Positions 15,713 through 22,957 of a DNA stretch of 24,517 nucleotides are shown here, piece by piece. Source of the DNA: an uncultured Bacteroidales bacterium (GTDB lineage: Bacteria; Bacteroidota; Bacteroidia; Bacteroidales; UBA932); assembly GCA_910585445.1 (NCBI GenBank), contig CAJUEK010000037.1, positions 1 to 24,517 on the forward strand, read 5' to 3'. The translations under genes and the position numbers were made by a program. The stretch's first letter is position 1. Every line of letters starts with the position of its first letter. A model generated the notes under the pieces. That model was not told where the DNA came from and did no database searches. It saw nothing but the letters and a program-made list of their open reading frames with translations.

Positions 15713-16321
15713 TTATGCGCTTTCGTATTCCACTCCCTTGAAAGTGCCGCGCACTTCATCAACAAGTTTCCTGAACATTTCACGTCCTGTCTGCTCGTCA
15801 AGCCTGTACCATCTGGCCACTATGTGCAGCTTGGCGATGAAGCCCAGAATCACGTTGATGTCGAAGTAATTGAATAAAGTTATGGAGTCTATCTTATTCC
15901 ACATAAGGTCGTCAAGGCCTTTCTCGCGTGCAAGTATGTCCGTAAGTGCGAGGACTGACTCCACTGCTCCTGCTTCCGGGAATTCCTCTTCGGTTTTTAC
16001 TCCGGATATGTTTACAGCGTCTTTTTCGGCAGGGCGTCCGAGTGCTGTGTTCAGATACCTTACCTTGGCATTGCGCACGTTGAGGTCGAAACTGAAATAT
16101 TCCCGGATGAACCTGTTGTCGTGCGAAAGCGCAGCCTCGTAGAAGCCTGCGTCAAGCTTCCCGTCATCAAGGCCATCGAGCATGAAGCCGATTGTTTTCC
16201 TGTCCTTCCGGCTGCATTGCTCCAGAATCCAGTCTATATAGTCCTGGGGAGCGGTCTCACCGAATTTCCAGTCCTGGCTGATGTCCGGAAGGCTTGCTAT
16301 TATATACTCGTAATTGTTCAT
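15713..16321 (-). CDS. DUF2764 protein of the V-ATPase operon
   Basis: A 202-residue protein starting MNNYEYIIASLPD, which I recognise as the DUF2764 type found between subunits E and A in V/A-ATPase operons of Bacteroidota. It has no membrane segment or signal and is largely helical, with a FNYFDINVILGFIAKLHIVARW segment near residues 150-172. The operon lacks a recognisable subunit C, the protein that joins the rotor shaft to the membrane ring. Position and helical character make this protein a candidate for that role, perhaps a diverged C. This is inference from context. It starts 14 bases after subunit E. Confidence 0.85.
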   Translation of the reverse strand: MNNYEYIIASLPDISQDWKFGETAPQDYIDWILEQCSRKDRKTIGFMLDGLDDGKLDAGFYEAALSHDNRFIREYFSFDLNVRNAKVRYLNTALGRPAEKDAVNISGVKTEEEFPEAGAVESVLALTDILAREKGLDDLMWNKIDSITLFNYFDINVILGFIAKLHIVARWYRLDEQTGREMFRKLVDEVRGTFKGVEYESA

Positions 16322-16335
16322 GCCTCTTGAGAAAC

Positions 16336-16941
16336 TTAACCGAAAAGAAGCTTTTTCGTTGCTGGCCTGAGATATTCGGCGATGAGAGCCTTGAAAGTCT
16401 CGTCCGTGAAGCTGATGAAATATCCTCCGTCCTTAGGACCGATGTTGAAGCCTCCTGAGATTTTCTTTGAGAATGAGGCCTGTACTCCTCCGTTGAGCAC
16501 TGTCGCAAGCTCTTTTGCCACGAAAGGCTCAAGCTCTTTTTTGAGTGATTCTGGAAGAACCAGCTCAAGGTCTGCGGCATCCTGCGCATTGAATCCTTTT
16601 GCCACAGCAAGAATGACCTGCTTTACGAAGTCAGCCGAAGTGAGGGCTGAACTTATCTCTCCTTCAGTCATTTTTGTGAGTATGAGAGTCTCGATATCCT
16701 GCCTTGTCGCGGCAACGCTCTGGCCGGCAGCCATCTTGAGGTCTCCTGTCACCTTGGTCCTGAGGTCCTCGGCCTCTTTCTGTGCAGCGGCAATGATTGC
16801 CTCAGCCTCAGCCTTGGCCTTGCCTATGATTTCTTCTGCCTGGTCTTTGGCTTTGGCAAGAATCTCCTCGCCTTCCTGTTTTCCTTTGGACAGACCTTCC
16901 TTGTAGAGCTTGTCTGTCAGTTCCTGCAATTTATTCTGCAT
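16336..16941 (-). CDS. ntpE: V/A-type ATPase subunit E (peripheral stalk)
   Basis: Part of the peripheral stalk that holds the ATPase head still against the rotor. The 201 residues begin with a long alanine/glutamate/lysine-rich helix (about 1-80, with repeats such as AKAEAEAIIAAAQKEAEDL). A globular C-terminal domain follows (about 100-201) ending ATKKLLFG. I start at ATG 16941 (MQNKLQEL); an upstream in-frame ATG at 16971 would add ten polar residues that are not needed. It is the first gene of the operon. In E. hirae and Thermus, E pairs with a G-type helix protein, but no such gene is visible here, so E may self-associate or use a distant partner. Confidence 0.92.
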   Translation of the reverse strand: MQNKLQELTDKLYKEGLSKGKQEGEEILAKAKDQAEEIIGKAKAEAEAIIAAAQKEAEDLRTKVTGDLKMAAGQSVAATRQDIETLILTKMTEGEISSALTSADFVKQVILAVAKGFNAQDAADLELVLPESLKKELEPFVAKELATVLNGGVQASFSKKISGGFNIGPKDGGYFISFTDETFKALIAEYLRPATKKLLFG

Positions 16942-17026
16942 AGTGTCAGTATGTGTTTTTAGTTTAATCATTCATATGTGTCTGAAATCCCGTGTGGTCA
17001 ATGTCCGGAACTTCAGTCCATCTCGG

Positions 17027-17034
17027 CAAATTTA
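17027..17034 (-). promoter_or_regulatory. Candidate -7 box of the V-ATPase operon
   Basis: The minus strand reads TAAATTTGCC, a full TAnnTTTG match, about 85 bases before the ntpE start. I see no -33 TTTG at the right distance. The remaining bases from 17035 to 17190 hold nothing I can name. The mmd operon terminator at 17195-17242 just upstream supports an independent promoter here. Confidence 0.45.
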
Positions 17035-17194
17035 AGAATAAATTTGGATATAAAGAAGCAGGATGCGGCTGTGACAATGTATAAAAATGTTAATGTTTTC
17101 TGTCGATATGTAGAATTGTGGTGCGGCAGGACATGTTTGTTTTCTTTTTGACATTACCGGATGGTTCCGGCGACATGTACTTATATGAAATAAG

Positions 17195-17242
17195 GGCGGC
17201 TCCTGCAATGCCTGATGGTTACAGACAAAGGCAGGAGCCGCC
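17195..17242 (-). terminator. Terminator of the mmd operon
   Basis: A perfect 12-bp inverted repeat GGCGGCTCCTGC / GCAGGAGCCGCC (17195-17206 with 17231-17242) separated by 24 bases, 40 bases after the mmdB stop. On the minus strand it is followed by CTTATTTCAT, a weak T-tail. It separates the decarboxylase operon from the ATPase operon. Confidence 0.7.
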
Positions 17243-17282
17243 TATTGATGTATCTGATGCGTCCAGATGCACGGGCATCTGA

Positions 17283-18425
17283 CTATCCGAGAAAGCTGAG
17301 AAGGATGCCGGCCGCAACTGCAGAACCTATCACGCCTGCCACGTTCGGTGCCATGGCGTGCATGAGCAGATGGTTGTTCTTGTCGAACTCCCTGCCGACA
17401 TTCTGTGAAACGCGGGCTGAATCTGGCACTGCGGACACTCCTGCGTTTCCGATAAGCGGGTTAATCTTGTTCTCTTCCTTGCAGAACAGGTTCATGAATT
17501 TGGCGAAAAGCACTCCGCATGTGGTAGCTATCACGAATGAGAGCAGGCCGAGCAGGAAAATCTTGACGGAAGTTCCTGACAGGAATACATTTGCCTGTGT
17601 CGAGCATCCGACCGTCACGCCGATGAGTATCGTCACCACGTCAATGAGAGGTCCGCGTGCCGTTTCCGCAAGGCGCTTGGTCACTCCGCTTTCCTTGAGA
17701 AGGTTTCCGAAGAAAAGCATGCCGAGCAGAGGCATTCCTGACGGAACTATCATCGCAGTAAGGATGAAGCCTACGATAGGGAAGATTATCTTCTCTTTCT
17801 GGCTTACCTGCCTTGCCGGCTTCATGCGTATGAGCCTTTCTTTCTTGGTGGTGAGCATCAGCATTATCGGACGCTGTATTACTGGCACGAGGGCCATGTA
17901 TGAGTAGGCCGATACCGCGATTGCTCCCATCAGCTCGGGCGCGAGCTTTGACGAAAGGAATATTGCCGTAGGGCCGTCCGCACCGCCGATTATTCCGATG
18001 GCTCCGGATTCTGCCGGGGTGAAGCCCAGATGAAGGGCAATTACATACGCTCCGAAGATTCCTACCTGTGCGGCAGCTCCGATAAGCATGAGCCTCGGCT
18101 GGGAAATCAGGGCAGAGAAGTCCGTCATCGCTCCGATTCCGAGGAAAATGAGCGGAGGATACCAGCCGTAGCGGACACCCGAGTAGAGGATGTTCATCAC
18201 GGAGCCTTCCTCATAGATTCCTATCTGCAGGCCTTCTGTGAAAGGGATGTTGCCGATTATCATGCCGAATCCTATCGGCACGAGCAGAAGCGGCTCCCAG
18301 TCTTTTTTGATGGCAACGGTGATGAATGCTATTCCTATGCATATCATCACGATGTGCTGCCATGTCATATTGGCGAAGCCTGTGTATTGCAGGAACTGCT
18401 GCAGGCTGTCAATAACTGTGTTCAT
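17283..18425 (-). CDS. mmdB: Methylmalonyl-CoA decarboxylase beta, Na+ pump
   Basis: The membrane subunit that removes CO2 from carboxybiotin and moves Na+ outward. The 380 residues are mostly hydrophobic with about nine to eleven membrane segments. Family signatures are GAMTDFSALISQP (98-110) and GIIGGADGPTAIF (144-156), where D150 corresponds to the essential Na+-site Asp of oxaloacetate decarboxylase beta. A further conserved stretch is GNAGVSAVPDSARV near residue 325. OadB, MmdB and GcdB are the same family. The substrate is assigned from the acyl-CoA type carboxyltransferase in the operon. It is the last gene, 25 bases after the biotin carrier, and is followed by a strong terminator. Confidence 0.95.
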   Translation of the reverse strand: MNTVIDSLQQFLQYTGFANMTWQHIVMICIGIAFITVAIKKDWEPLLLVPIGFGMIIGNIPFTEGLQIGIYEEGSVMNILYSGVRYGWYPPLIFLGIGAMTDFSALISQPRLMLIGAAAQVGIFGAYVIALHLGFTPAESGAIGIIGGADGPTAIFLSSKLAPELMGAIAVSAYSYMALVPVIQRPIMLMLTTKKERLIRMKPARQVSQKEKIIFPIVGFILTAMIVPSGMPLLGMLFFGNLLKESGVTKRLAETARGPLIDVVTILIGVTVGCSTQANVFLSGTSVKIFLLGLLSFVIATTCGVLFAKFMNLFCKEENKINPLIGNAGVSAVPDSARVSQNVGREFDKNNHLLMHAMAPNVAGVIGSAVAAGILLSFLG

Positions 18426-18450
18426 AGGCGGAAGTTACTGGATTTGCAGC

Positions 18451-18921
18451 TTACTGGATAGTCACGATAGGCGAGCCTTCAGGAACAGCGTCTCCCTTGG
18501 CTACGTTTACTGATACTACCGTACCTGCAGATTCTGCCTGGATGTCGTTTTCCATTTTCATCGCCTCGAGAACCGCAACTACCTGTCCGGCCTTGACTGT
18601 GTCGCCTGGTTTTACATTGACTGCAATGATTACTCCAGGAAGCGGTGACTTGACTGCCTTGCCTGCGCCTGTTGCAGCCGGTGCCGCTGGAGCTGCCGCC
18701 GGTGCAGGCTGTGGAGCCGGTGCTGCCTGTGGTGCAGGTGCAGCGGCCTGTGGGGCCTGAGCCTGTGCAGGAGCCGGATTGGCGGCCTGGGCACCGTCCA
18801 TCTCGACCTGGTATGATTGGCCGTTTACTGTAACGTCGGCAAGATTGCCTGATACTGAATTGATGGCAACATTGTACTCGTTGCCGTTGATTTTGAATTT
18901 ATACTCTTTCATGACTGTCAT
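18451..18921 (-). CDS. mmdC: Biotin carrier subunit of methylmalonyl-CoA decarboxylase
   Basis: Carries the carboxyl group on biotin between the carboxyltransferase and the membrane pump. The 156 residues fall into three parts: an N-terminal ~45-residue segment (KEYKFKINGNEYNV), an Ala/Pro/Gln-rich flexible linker (about 45-85), and the biotinyl domain with the biotinylation site EAMKMEN (K122, 34 residues before the C-terminus). The start ATG 18921 overlaps the stop of the delta subunit gene as ATGA; another ATG at 18912 is possible. Domain order and linker match the gamma subunits of Na+-pumping decarboxylases. The biotin ligase that loads it is not in the window. Confidence 0.95.
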   Translation of the reverse strand: MTVMKEYKFKINGNEYNVAINSVSGNLADVTVNGQSYQVEMDGAQAANPAPAQAQAPQAAAPAPQAAPAPQPAPAAAPAAPAATGAGKAVKSPLPGVIIAVNVKPGDTVKAGQVVAVLEAMKMENDIQAESAGTVVSVNVAKGDAVPEGSPIVTIQ

Positions 18922-19301
18922 TTTCTTCTGATGGTAATTATATAACTTTCCTGGTCGTGTACCGTGTCGTTGAAATAATTGTGCAGGGCCGCTCCTATGG
19001 CCGCATATGTCTCGCCGTTGAGTTCGCTGTCAAGGGCAAGCGCTATCGCTGCAGCTTCTTCAGCCGACGGTTTGTGTACGCCTGCTGCTGAAGATTGTCT
19101 GCCGAATTTCGGCATTTTCCCGTTGACGGACTTTCCGATGAGGGAATATGCGAAATACAGGATGAGCAGTACCGCAAAGACGACCGCTACGGAAACAACC
19201 GTTATGATTACACCGTGAGGGTCTTTCTCGGCCATCTCTGCGCTCTTGCGCAGGACGTGTCCTGCCTGCAGCATATTCACTGATAACATGAAACCGTTCA
19301 T
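18918..19301 (-). CDS. mmdD: Decarboxylase delta subunit (OadG-like anchor)
   Basis: A 127-residue single-span membrane protein that in related pumps holds the carboxyltransferase and beta subunits together. The membrane helix is at about residues 31-54 (GVIITVVSVAVVFAVLLILYF). After it come a basic and small-residue linker and a helical tail containing SAEEAAAIALALD, typical of OadG/MmdD C-terminal regions. OadG-family proteins are poorly conserved, so the assignment relies partly on position: 12 bases after mmdA and overlapping the biotin carrier by ATGA. In oxaloacetate decarboxylase the gamma tail binds zinc with His residues; here only scattered His residues (such as HNYFNDTVHD) are seen. 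Confidence 0.88.
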   Translation of the reverse strand: MNGFMLSVNMLQAGHVLRKSAEMAEKDPHGVIITVVSVAVVFAVLLILYFAYSLIGKSVNGKMPKFGRQSSAAGVHKPSAEEAAAIALALDSELNGETYAAIGAALHNYFNDTVHDQESYIITIRRK

Positions 19302-19313
19302 AATCGCTGTGTT

Positions 19314-20876
19314 TTAGAGAGGAAGGTTGTCATGTTTCTTGTGAGGGTTCTCGACTTTCTTGTCTGCAAGGGATTCGAGTGCCCTGATGACACGGAAACG
19401 TGTGTTGCGAGGCTCGATTACATCATCGATATAGCCGTAGCTTGCCGCATTGTAAGGGTTGCAGAAAAGGTCGTTGTATTCCTGTTTCTTCTGCTCTGCC
19501 ACCTTGGCGCGCTCCGCAGGGTCTTCCATAGCCTTGATTTCTTTCGAGTAGAGAATCTCCACTGCACCCTCGGCTCCCATGACCGCAATGTTTGCTGATG
19601 GCCATGCGTAGTTGATGTCTCCGCGCAACTGCTTGCAGCTCATCACGATGTGCGAACCGCCGTATGACTTGCGGAGGGTTACTGTTACCTTAGGGACAGT
19701 AGCCTCGCCGTATGCATAGAGGAGTTTTGCACCATGGACGATGATTCCGCCGTACTCCTGCTGCGTGCCGCAGAGGAAGCCAGGAACATCAACCAGTGTC
19801 ACGAGAGGAATGTTGAATGCGTCACAGAAACGCACGAATCTGGCTGCCTTGCGTGATGCGTTGATGTCAAGCACTCCGGCAAGAATCTTAGGCTGGTTTG
19901 CCACGATTCCGACCGAGCGGCCGTTCATGTGGGCGAATCCTATTATGATGTTCTTTGCCCAGCTCTTGTGTATCTCGAGGAATTTGCCGTCATCCACGAT
20001 GCTGCCTATCACCTGGTACATGTCATATGCCTTGTTCGGGCTGTCAGGTATGATGTCATTGAGAGCGTCGTCATATCGTCCAGCTGGGTCTGATGTAGGA
20101 ACAAAAGGAGCCTGCTCGCGGTTGTTCGACGGAATGAAGCTGAGGATGTCCTTTATGACCTGTATTCCCTCGTTCTCATTCTCTGCGGCGAAATGCGCCA
20201 CACCGCTCTTTGTCGCGTGTACGCTTGCGCCTCCGAGGTCTTCCTGAGTCACTGTTTCTCCGGTGACTGTCTTGACAACTCCAGGTCCGGTAAGGAACAT
20301 GTAGGAAGTGTCCTTTATCATGATGTTGAAGTCTGTCAGGGCAGGGGAGTAAACGGCTCCTCCGGCGCATGGACCGAATATGCCGGAAATCTGAGGCACT
20401 ACGCCTGAAGCAAGGATGTTCCTCTGGAATATCTCACCGAAACCTGCAAGAGAGCAGATTCCCTCCTGGATACGAGCTCCGCCTGAGTCGTTGAGGCCGA
20501 TGCAAGGGGCACCGTTCCTGACTGCCATATCCATGACTTTGCAGATTTTCTGTGCCATGGTCTCTGACAGCGAACCTCCTGTAACGGTGAAGTCCTGTGC
20601 AAAAACGTAAACAAGGCGTCCGTCAATCGTTCCCTGGCCGGTAACTACTCCGTCACCGTCAAATTTTGTCTTTTCCATGCCGAAGTTCGTGCAGCGGTGC
20701 TGGACGAACATGTCAAACTCCTCGAAGCTTCCTTCGTCAAGGAGCATGGCAATTCTTTCACGTGCCGTGAACTTGCCTTTCTGGTGCTGCGCATCTATCC
20801 TTTTCTGGCCGCCGCCCATGCGGGCCTTGGCTCTGCGCTCAACCAGTTCTTTAATCTTTTCCTGTTGGATACTCAT
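19314..20876 (-). CDS. mmdA: Methylmalonyl-CoA decarboxylase alpha, carboxyltransferase
   Basis: Transfers the carboxyl group of methylmalonyl-CoA to biotin, releasing propionyl-CoA. The 520 residues show both crotonase-like halves of acyl-CoA carboxyltransferases: SGGARIQEG (131-139), GPCAGGAVYSPAL (168-180), FLTGPGVVK (about 193-201), DVPGFLCGTQQEYGG in the second half and SYGGSHIVMS. The usual C-terminal KKHDNLPL is present. The same family includes propionyl-CoA carboxylase beta. The linked membrane beta and delta subunits, and no biotin carboxylase, favour the Na+-pumping decarboxylase. Glutaconyl-CoA is a less likely substrate. I start at ATG 20876 (MSIQQEK); in-frame sequence back to 21107 crosses the promoter and a structured leader and is rejected. 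Confidence 0.94.
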   Translation of the reverse strand: MSIQQEKIKELVERRAKARMGGGQKRIDAQHQKGKFTARERIAMLLDEGSFEEFDMFVQHRCTNFGMEKTKFDGDGVVTGQGTIDGRLVYVFAQDFTVTGGSLSETMAQKICKVMDMAVRNGAPCIGLNDSGGARIQEGICSLAGFGEIFQRNILASGVVPQISGIFGPCAGGAVYSPALTDFNIMIKDTSYMFLTGPGVVKTVTGETVTQEDLGGASVHATKSGVAHFAAENENEGIQVIKDILSFIPSNNREQAPFVPTSDPAGRYDDALNDIIPDSPNKAYDMYQVIGSIVDDGKFLEIHKSWAKNIIIGFAHMNGRSVGIVANQPKILAGVLDINASRKAARFVRFCDAFNIPLVTLVDVPGFLCGTQQEYGGIIVHGAKLLYAYGEATVPKVTVTLRKSYGGSHIVMSCKQLRGDINYAWPSANIAVMGAEGAVEILYSKEIKAMEDPAERAKVAEQKKQEYNDLFCNPYNAASYGYIDDVIEPRNTRFRVIRALESLADKKVENPHKKHDNLPL

Positions 20877-20910
20877 AATAATATAAGAATCTGTTATGTT
20901 TCCTAATATC

Positions 20911-20950
20911 TGCCGCAGATGCCGGCAAGCGGATTTTTGGTCCGCCTGCC
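20911..20950 (-). promoter_or_regulatory. Structured mmdA leader with competing hairpins
   Basis: The transcript from the promoter at 20980-21013 would carry a leader of about 100 bases. It contains an 11-bp hairpin (20923-20933 with 20941-20951, one A-C mismatch, 7-base loop). A second, shorter stem TGCCG/CGGCA (20911-20915 with 20923-20927) uses part of the same arm, so the two cannot form together. Neither is followed by a T-run, so it is not a plain terminator. It matches no riboswitch I recognise. Confidence 0.35.
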
Positions 20951-20979
20951 GTGCGCCATACCCGGCGTTTTCAGTGGCG

Positions 20980-21013
20980 CAAATATAATGTTTTTTTCCG
21001 CTGGGCAAGCAAA
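20980..21013 (-). promoter_or_regulatory. Promoter of the mmd operon
   Basis: The minus strand reads TATATTTG (20987-20980), a full -7 match. Upstream it has TTTG at 21013-21010 (22-base gap) or TTG at 21008-21006 (18-base gap) as the -33 element. The expected transcript start is near 20973, about 100 bases before mmdA. Confidence 0.6.
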
Positions 21014-21079
21014 AACGCACCACAGCAGCCTTTTTTACGCCACAATCACGCAATATGTGGCGAAAAACCATAAAAAGCA

Positions 21080-21113
21080 AAGAGGATGTCCGCAAATTTC
21101 CGGTCATCCTCTT
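21080..21113 (-). terminator. Terminator of the yebC-family gene
   Basis: On the minus strand AAGAGGATG-A-CCG pairs with CGG-A-CATCCTCTT around the loop GAAATTTG, a 12-bp stem with one A-A mismatch, followed by TGCTTTTTATGG. It begins 28 bases after the yebC stop and separates it from the mmd promoter. Confidence 0.8.
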
Positions 21114-21141
21114 GAGTGCTGATGTACGTTGTAAGCCTGTG

Positions 21142-21873
21142 TTACGGCTTCATTGTATGATATACGTTCTGTACGTCATCGTCTTCCTCGATTCTCTCGA
21201 TAAGCTTCTCGATGTCGGCCTTGTCTTCTTCAGAGAGTTCCTTCAGCTCGACGTTAGGGAGTCTTGTGAACTCTGCCGCAACAAGCTCGTAGCCGTTTTC
21301 CTCGATGTATTTCTGGATATTGTTGAAGGCAGTAAACTCTCCATAGAGCACGATTTCCGTCTCCTCATTCTCGTTCTCCTCCTCAAAAATCTCCTCTACT
21401 CCGTAGTCAATCATCTCAAGCTCAAGCTCTTCGAGGTCGTAAGGCTTGTCGGTCTTGATGCGGAACATGCACTTGCGGTCGAACATGTAGTCAACGCTTC
21501 CTGAGGTTCCGAGCGAACCGCCGCTCTTTGTGAAATATGAGCGGACATTGGCCACCGTGCGGTTGTTGTTGTCTGTGGCAGCCTCCACAAGCACTGCGAT
21601 GCCGTGAGGACCGTAGCCCTCGAATACAACCTCCTTGTAGTCGCCCTGATCCTTGTCGCTGGCTCTCTTGATTGCCCTTTCAATATTGTCCTTAGGCATG
21701 TTTTCGCTTCGTGCAGTCTGGATGAGCGCTCTCAGACGAGGGTTTCCTGTCACGTCAGCACCGCCCTGCTTTACTGCAATTGTGATTTCCTTGCCTATCT
21801 TGGTGAATACACGGGCCATGTGTCCCCACCTTTTGAATTTTCTCTCCTTACGGAATTCAAATGCTCTTCCCAT
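21142..21873 (-). CDS. yebC: YebC/PmpR-family protein
   Basis: A 243-residue member of the YebC/PmpR (TACO1-like) family. Members have been described as transcription regulators and, more recently, as factors that help ribosomes through difficult sequences such as proline runs. Family segments are HMARVFTKIGKEI (18-30), GNPRLRALIQTARSENMPKDNIERAI (43-68), EGYGPHGIAVLVE (about 85-97) and KSGGSLGTSGSVDYMF (about 116-131). The C-terminal third is very acidic. I start at ATG 21873 (MGRAFEFRKERK); in-frame sequence back to 21996 has no resemblance to the family. It ends at a strong terminator, and 176 bases separate it from the TPR gene upstream. Confidence 0.94.
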   Translation of the reverse strand: MGRAFEFRKERKFKRWGHMARVFTKIGKEITIAVKQGGADVTGNPRLRALIQTARSENMPKDNIERAIKRASDKDQGDYKEVVFEGYGPHGIAVLVEAATDNNNRTVANVRSYFTKSGGSLGTSGSVDYMFDRKCMFRIKTDKPYDLEELELEMIDYGVEEIFEEENENEETEIVLYGEFTAFNNIQKYIEENGYELVAAEFTRLPNVELKELSEEDKADIEKLIERIEEDDDVQNVYHTMKP

Positions 21874-22020
21874 GTTGAATTCTAATTTTAATGGTTTTTT
21901 CTGTGTTGTCCTTGTCTCAAATTCCGCCTTGAAAAACCTCATTAAAATTCGGTTTTCTTCAGGCATTGTACAGTGTGCTTGTTGCAAATTGCTCACAACC
22001 GAGATGGTCAGGGCAATTAA

Positions 22021-22043
22021 AAGGCTGACACAAAGCCAGCCTT
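22021..22043 (-). terminator. Terminator of the TPR protein gene
   Basis: A 7-bp stem AAGGCTG / CAGCCTT (22021-22027 with 22037-22043) with a 9-base loop. On the minus strand it is followed by TTAATTGCC, so the last stem bases and the tail make TTTTAATT. It lies six bases after the stop at 22050. Confidence 0.65.
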
Positions 22044-22049
22044 ATTGTT

Positions 22050-22736
22050 TTATTCAGCCTCGATGCGGCTGATGTACTTGTCGATTTCCCTTGCGGAAGG
22101 AAGCTCCGACATAGGATACTGCTCCTTCACTTTCTTGTAGAATGAGAGTGCCTTTGCCTTGTCTCCGGCTGCCTCTGCCGCGATTCCTGCCTTGAGGAGG
22201 TAGTCTGCCGCGAACATGTTGTCTGCCTTTGAAGCGGCTTTCTCGAATGAGCTTATCGCACCCTTGAGGTCGTCCATGTTAACCTGGCAGTCTCCGATGC
22301 ATGCAAGAGCCCTGGCTGCGAGAATGTCCTCCTTGCCTTTGTAGGATTTGAGGTAGCTGATTGCCTGGCTGTAGTTCTTGAGATTGTATTCGCAGATTCC
22401 TGCATAGAAATATACCGATGTGCCGGCCTTTGAGCCGTACTCGTCTATAATCTGTTCGAAGCCGAGCACGTTTCCGTCGCCCCTGAGTGCGAGAGCATAT
22501 CCGGTTGAGTCTGCAGCATTGCGGAAATTGGCCTCGGCAAGCGCCATCTGTGCCTGGGCTTCCTCTACCTTAGGCTGGTTGATGAACTTGTGCCAGCAGA
22601 AGAATGCTGCTCCGGCAACAAGAATGACGGCAAGTACCGTAAGGAGAACCTTCTTGTTCTCAGTGAAAAACAATTCCGTCTTTGAAACTGCCTCAGCCAC
22701 TGCCTCGGCATTTTCGTTTTTGATTTCTTTAGCCAT
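22050..22736 (-). CDS. Membrane-anchored TPR protein
   Basis: A 228-residue protein with an acidic N-terminal tail, one membrane helix at about residues 29-48 (KVLLTVLAVILVAGAAFF) and a periplasmic region of helical tetratricopeptide-like repeats. The repeats are clearest at YFYAGICEYNLKNYSQAISYL (about 109-129), ALACIGDCQVNMDDLKGAISSFEKA and LLKAGIAAEAAGDKAKALSFYKKV. The layout resembles YfgM-type proteins linked to the Sec translocon and envelope chaperones, but TPRs are general protein-binding modules, so the partner is unknown. The start ATG 22736 is the natural one. It is transcribed divergently from nhaA. Confidence 0.87.
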   Translation of the reverse strand: MAKEIKNENAEAVAEAVSKTELFFTENKKVLLTVLAVILVAGAAFFCWHKFINQPKVEEAQAQMALAEANFRNAADSTGYALALRGDGNVLGFEQIIDEYGSKAGTSVYFYAGICEYNLKNYSQAISYLKSYKGKEDILAARALACIGDCQVNMDDLKGAISSFEKAASKADNMFAADYLLKAGIAAEAAGDKAKALSFYKKVKEQYPMSELPSAREIDKYISRIEAE

Positions 22737-22797
22737 ATCTGTAAGTTTATATTTGTCGGTTCATTATGTCAGGGGCAAAGCCTTGGCAAACAGGCGG

Positions 22798-22828
22798 CAA
22801 ATTTATGAAAAAATGTCTAAACTCGCAA
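22798..22828 (-). promoter_or_regulatory. Promoter of the TPR protein gene
   Basis: The minus strand reads TTG (22828-22826), 20 bases, then TAAATTTG (22805-22798). This fits the Bacteroidota consensus and gives a leader of about 55 bases. It faces the nhaA promoter. Confidence 0.55.
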
Positions 22829-22847
22829 TTAGTTTGACAAAAATGCC

Positions 22848-22855
22848 TACTTTTG
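22848..22855 (+). promoter_or_regulatory. Candidate -7 box of nhaA
   Basis: TACTTTTG followed by CA is a full TAnnTTTG match about 100 bases before the nhaA ATG. No -33 TTTG is at the right distance (the nearest, 22833-22836, is only 11 bases away). The leader contains a possible long-range GCCGG/CCGGC pair (22871-22875 with 22904-22908). Confidence 0.45.
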
Positions 22856-22957
22856 CAGCCCTTTTGGAAAAGCCGGCATGTGGCTGTGGATGATACGGTC
22901 TCTCCGGCATCAATGACAAGCATTAGAAACAACAAGTTGAATTTAAAACAAAAAAGT

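Noticed and set aside
17215..17907. Plus-strand frame opposite mmdB
   Set aside because: It is the mirror of the hydrophobic mmdB coding sequence, begins inside the mmd terminator loop, and has a composition unlike the neighbours.
18685..18790. Repeat-like tract in the biotin carrier gene
   Set aside because: It encodes the Ala/Pro/Gln-rich flexible linker normal for biotin carrier subunits, so it is not a mobile or CRISPR-type repeat.
19314..20876. Propionyl-CoA carboxylase beta subunit
   Set aside because: The protein family is the same, but the operon has the Na+-pump beta and delta subunits and no biotin carboxylase.
20877..21107. N-terminal extension of MmdA
   Set aside because: The extra 77 residues cover the promoter, the leader hairpins and part of the yebC terminator, and do not resemble acyl-CoA carboxyltransferases, which start at MSIQQEK.
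21874..21996. N-terminal extension of the YebC-family protein
   Set aside because: The family begins at MGRAFEFRK; the upstream 41 codons have no resemblance and are AT-rich intergenic DNA.
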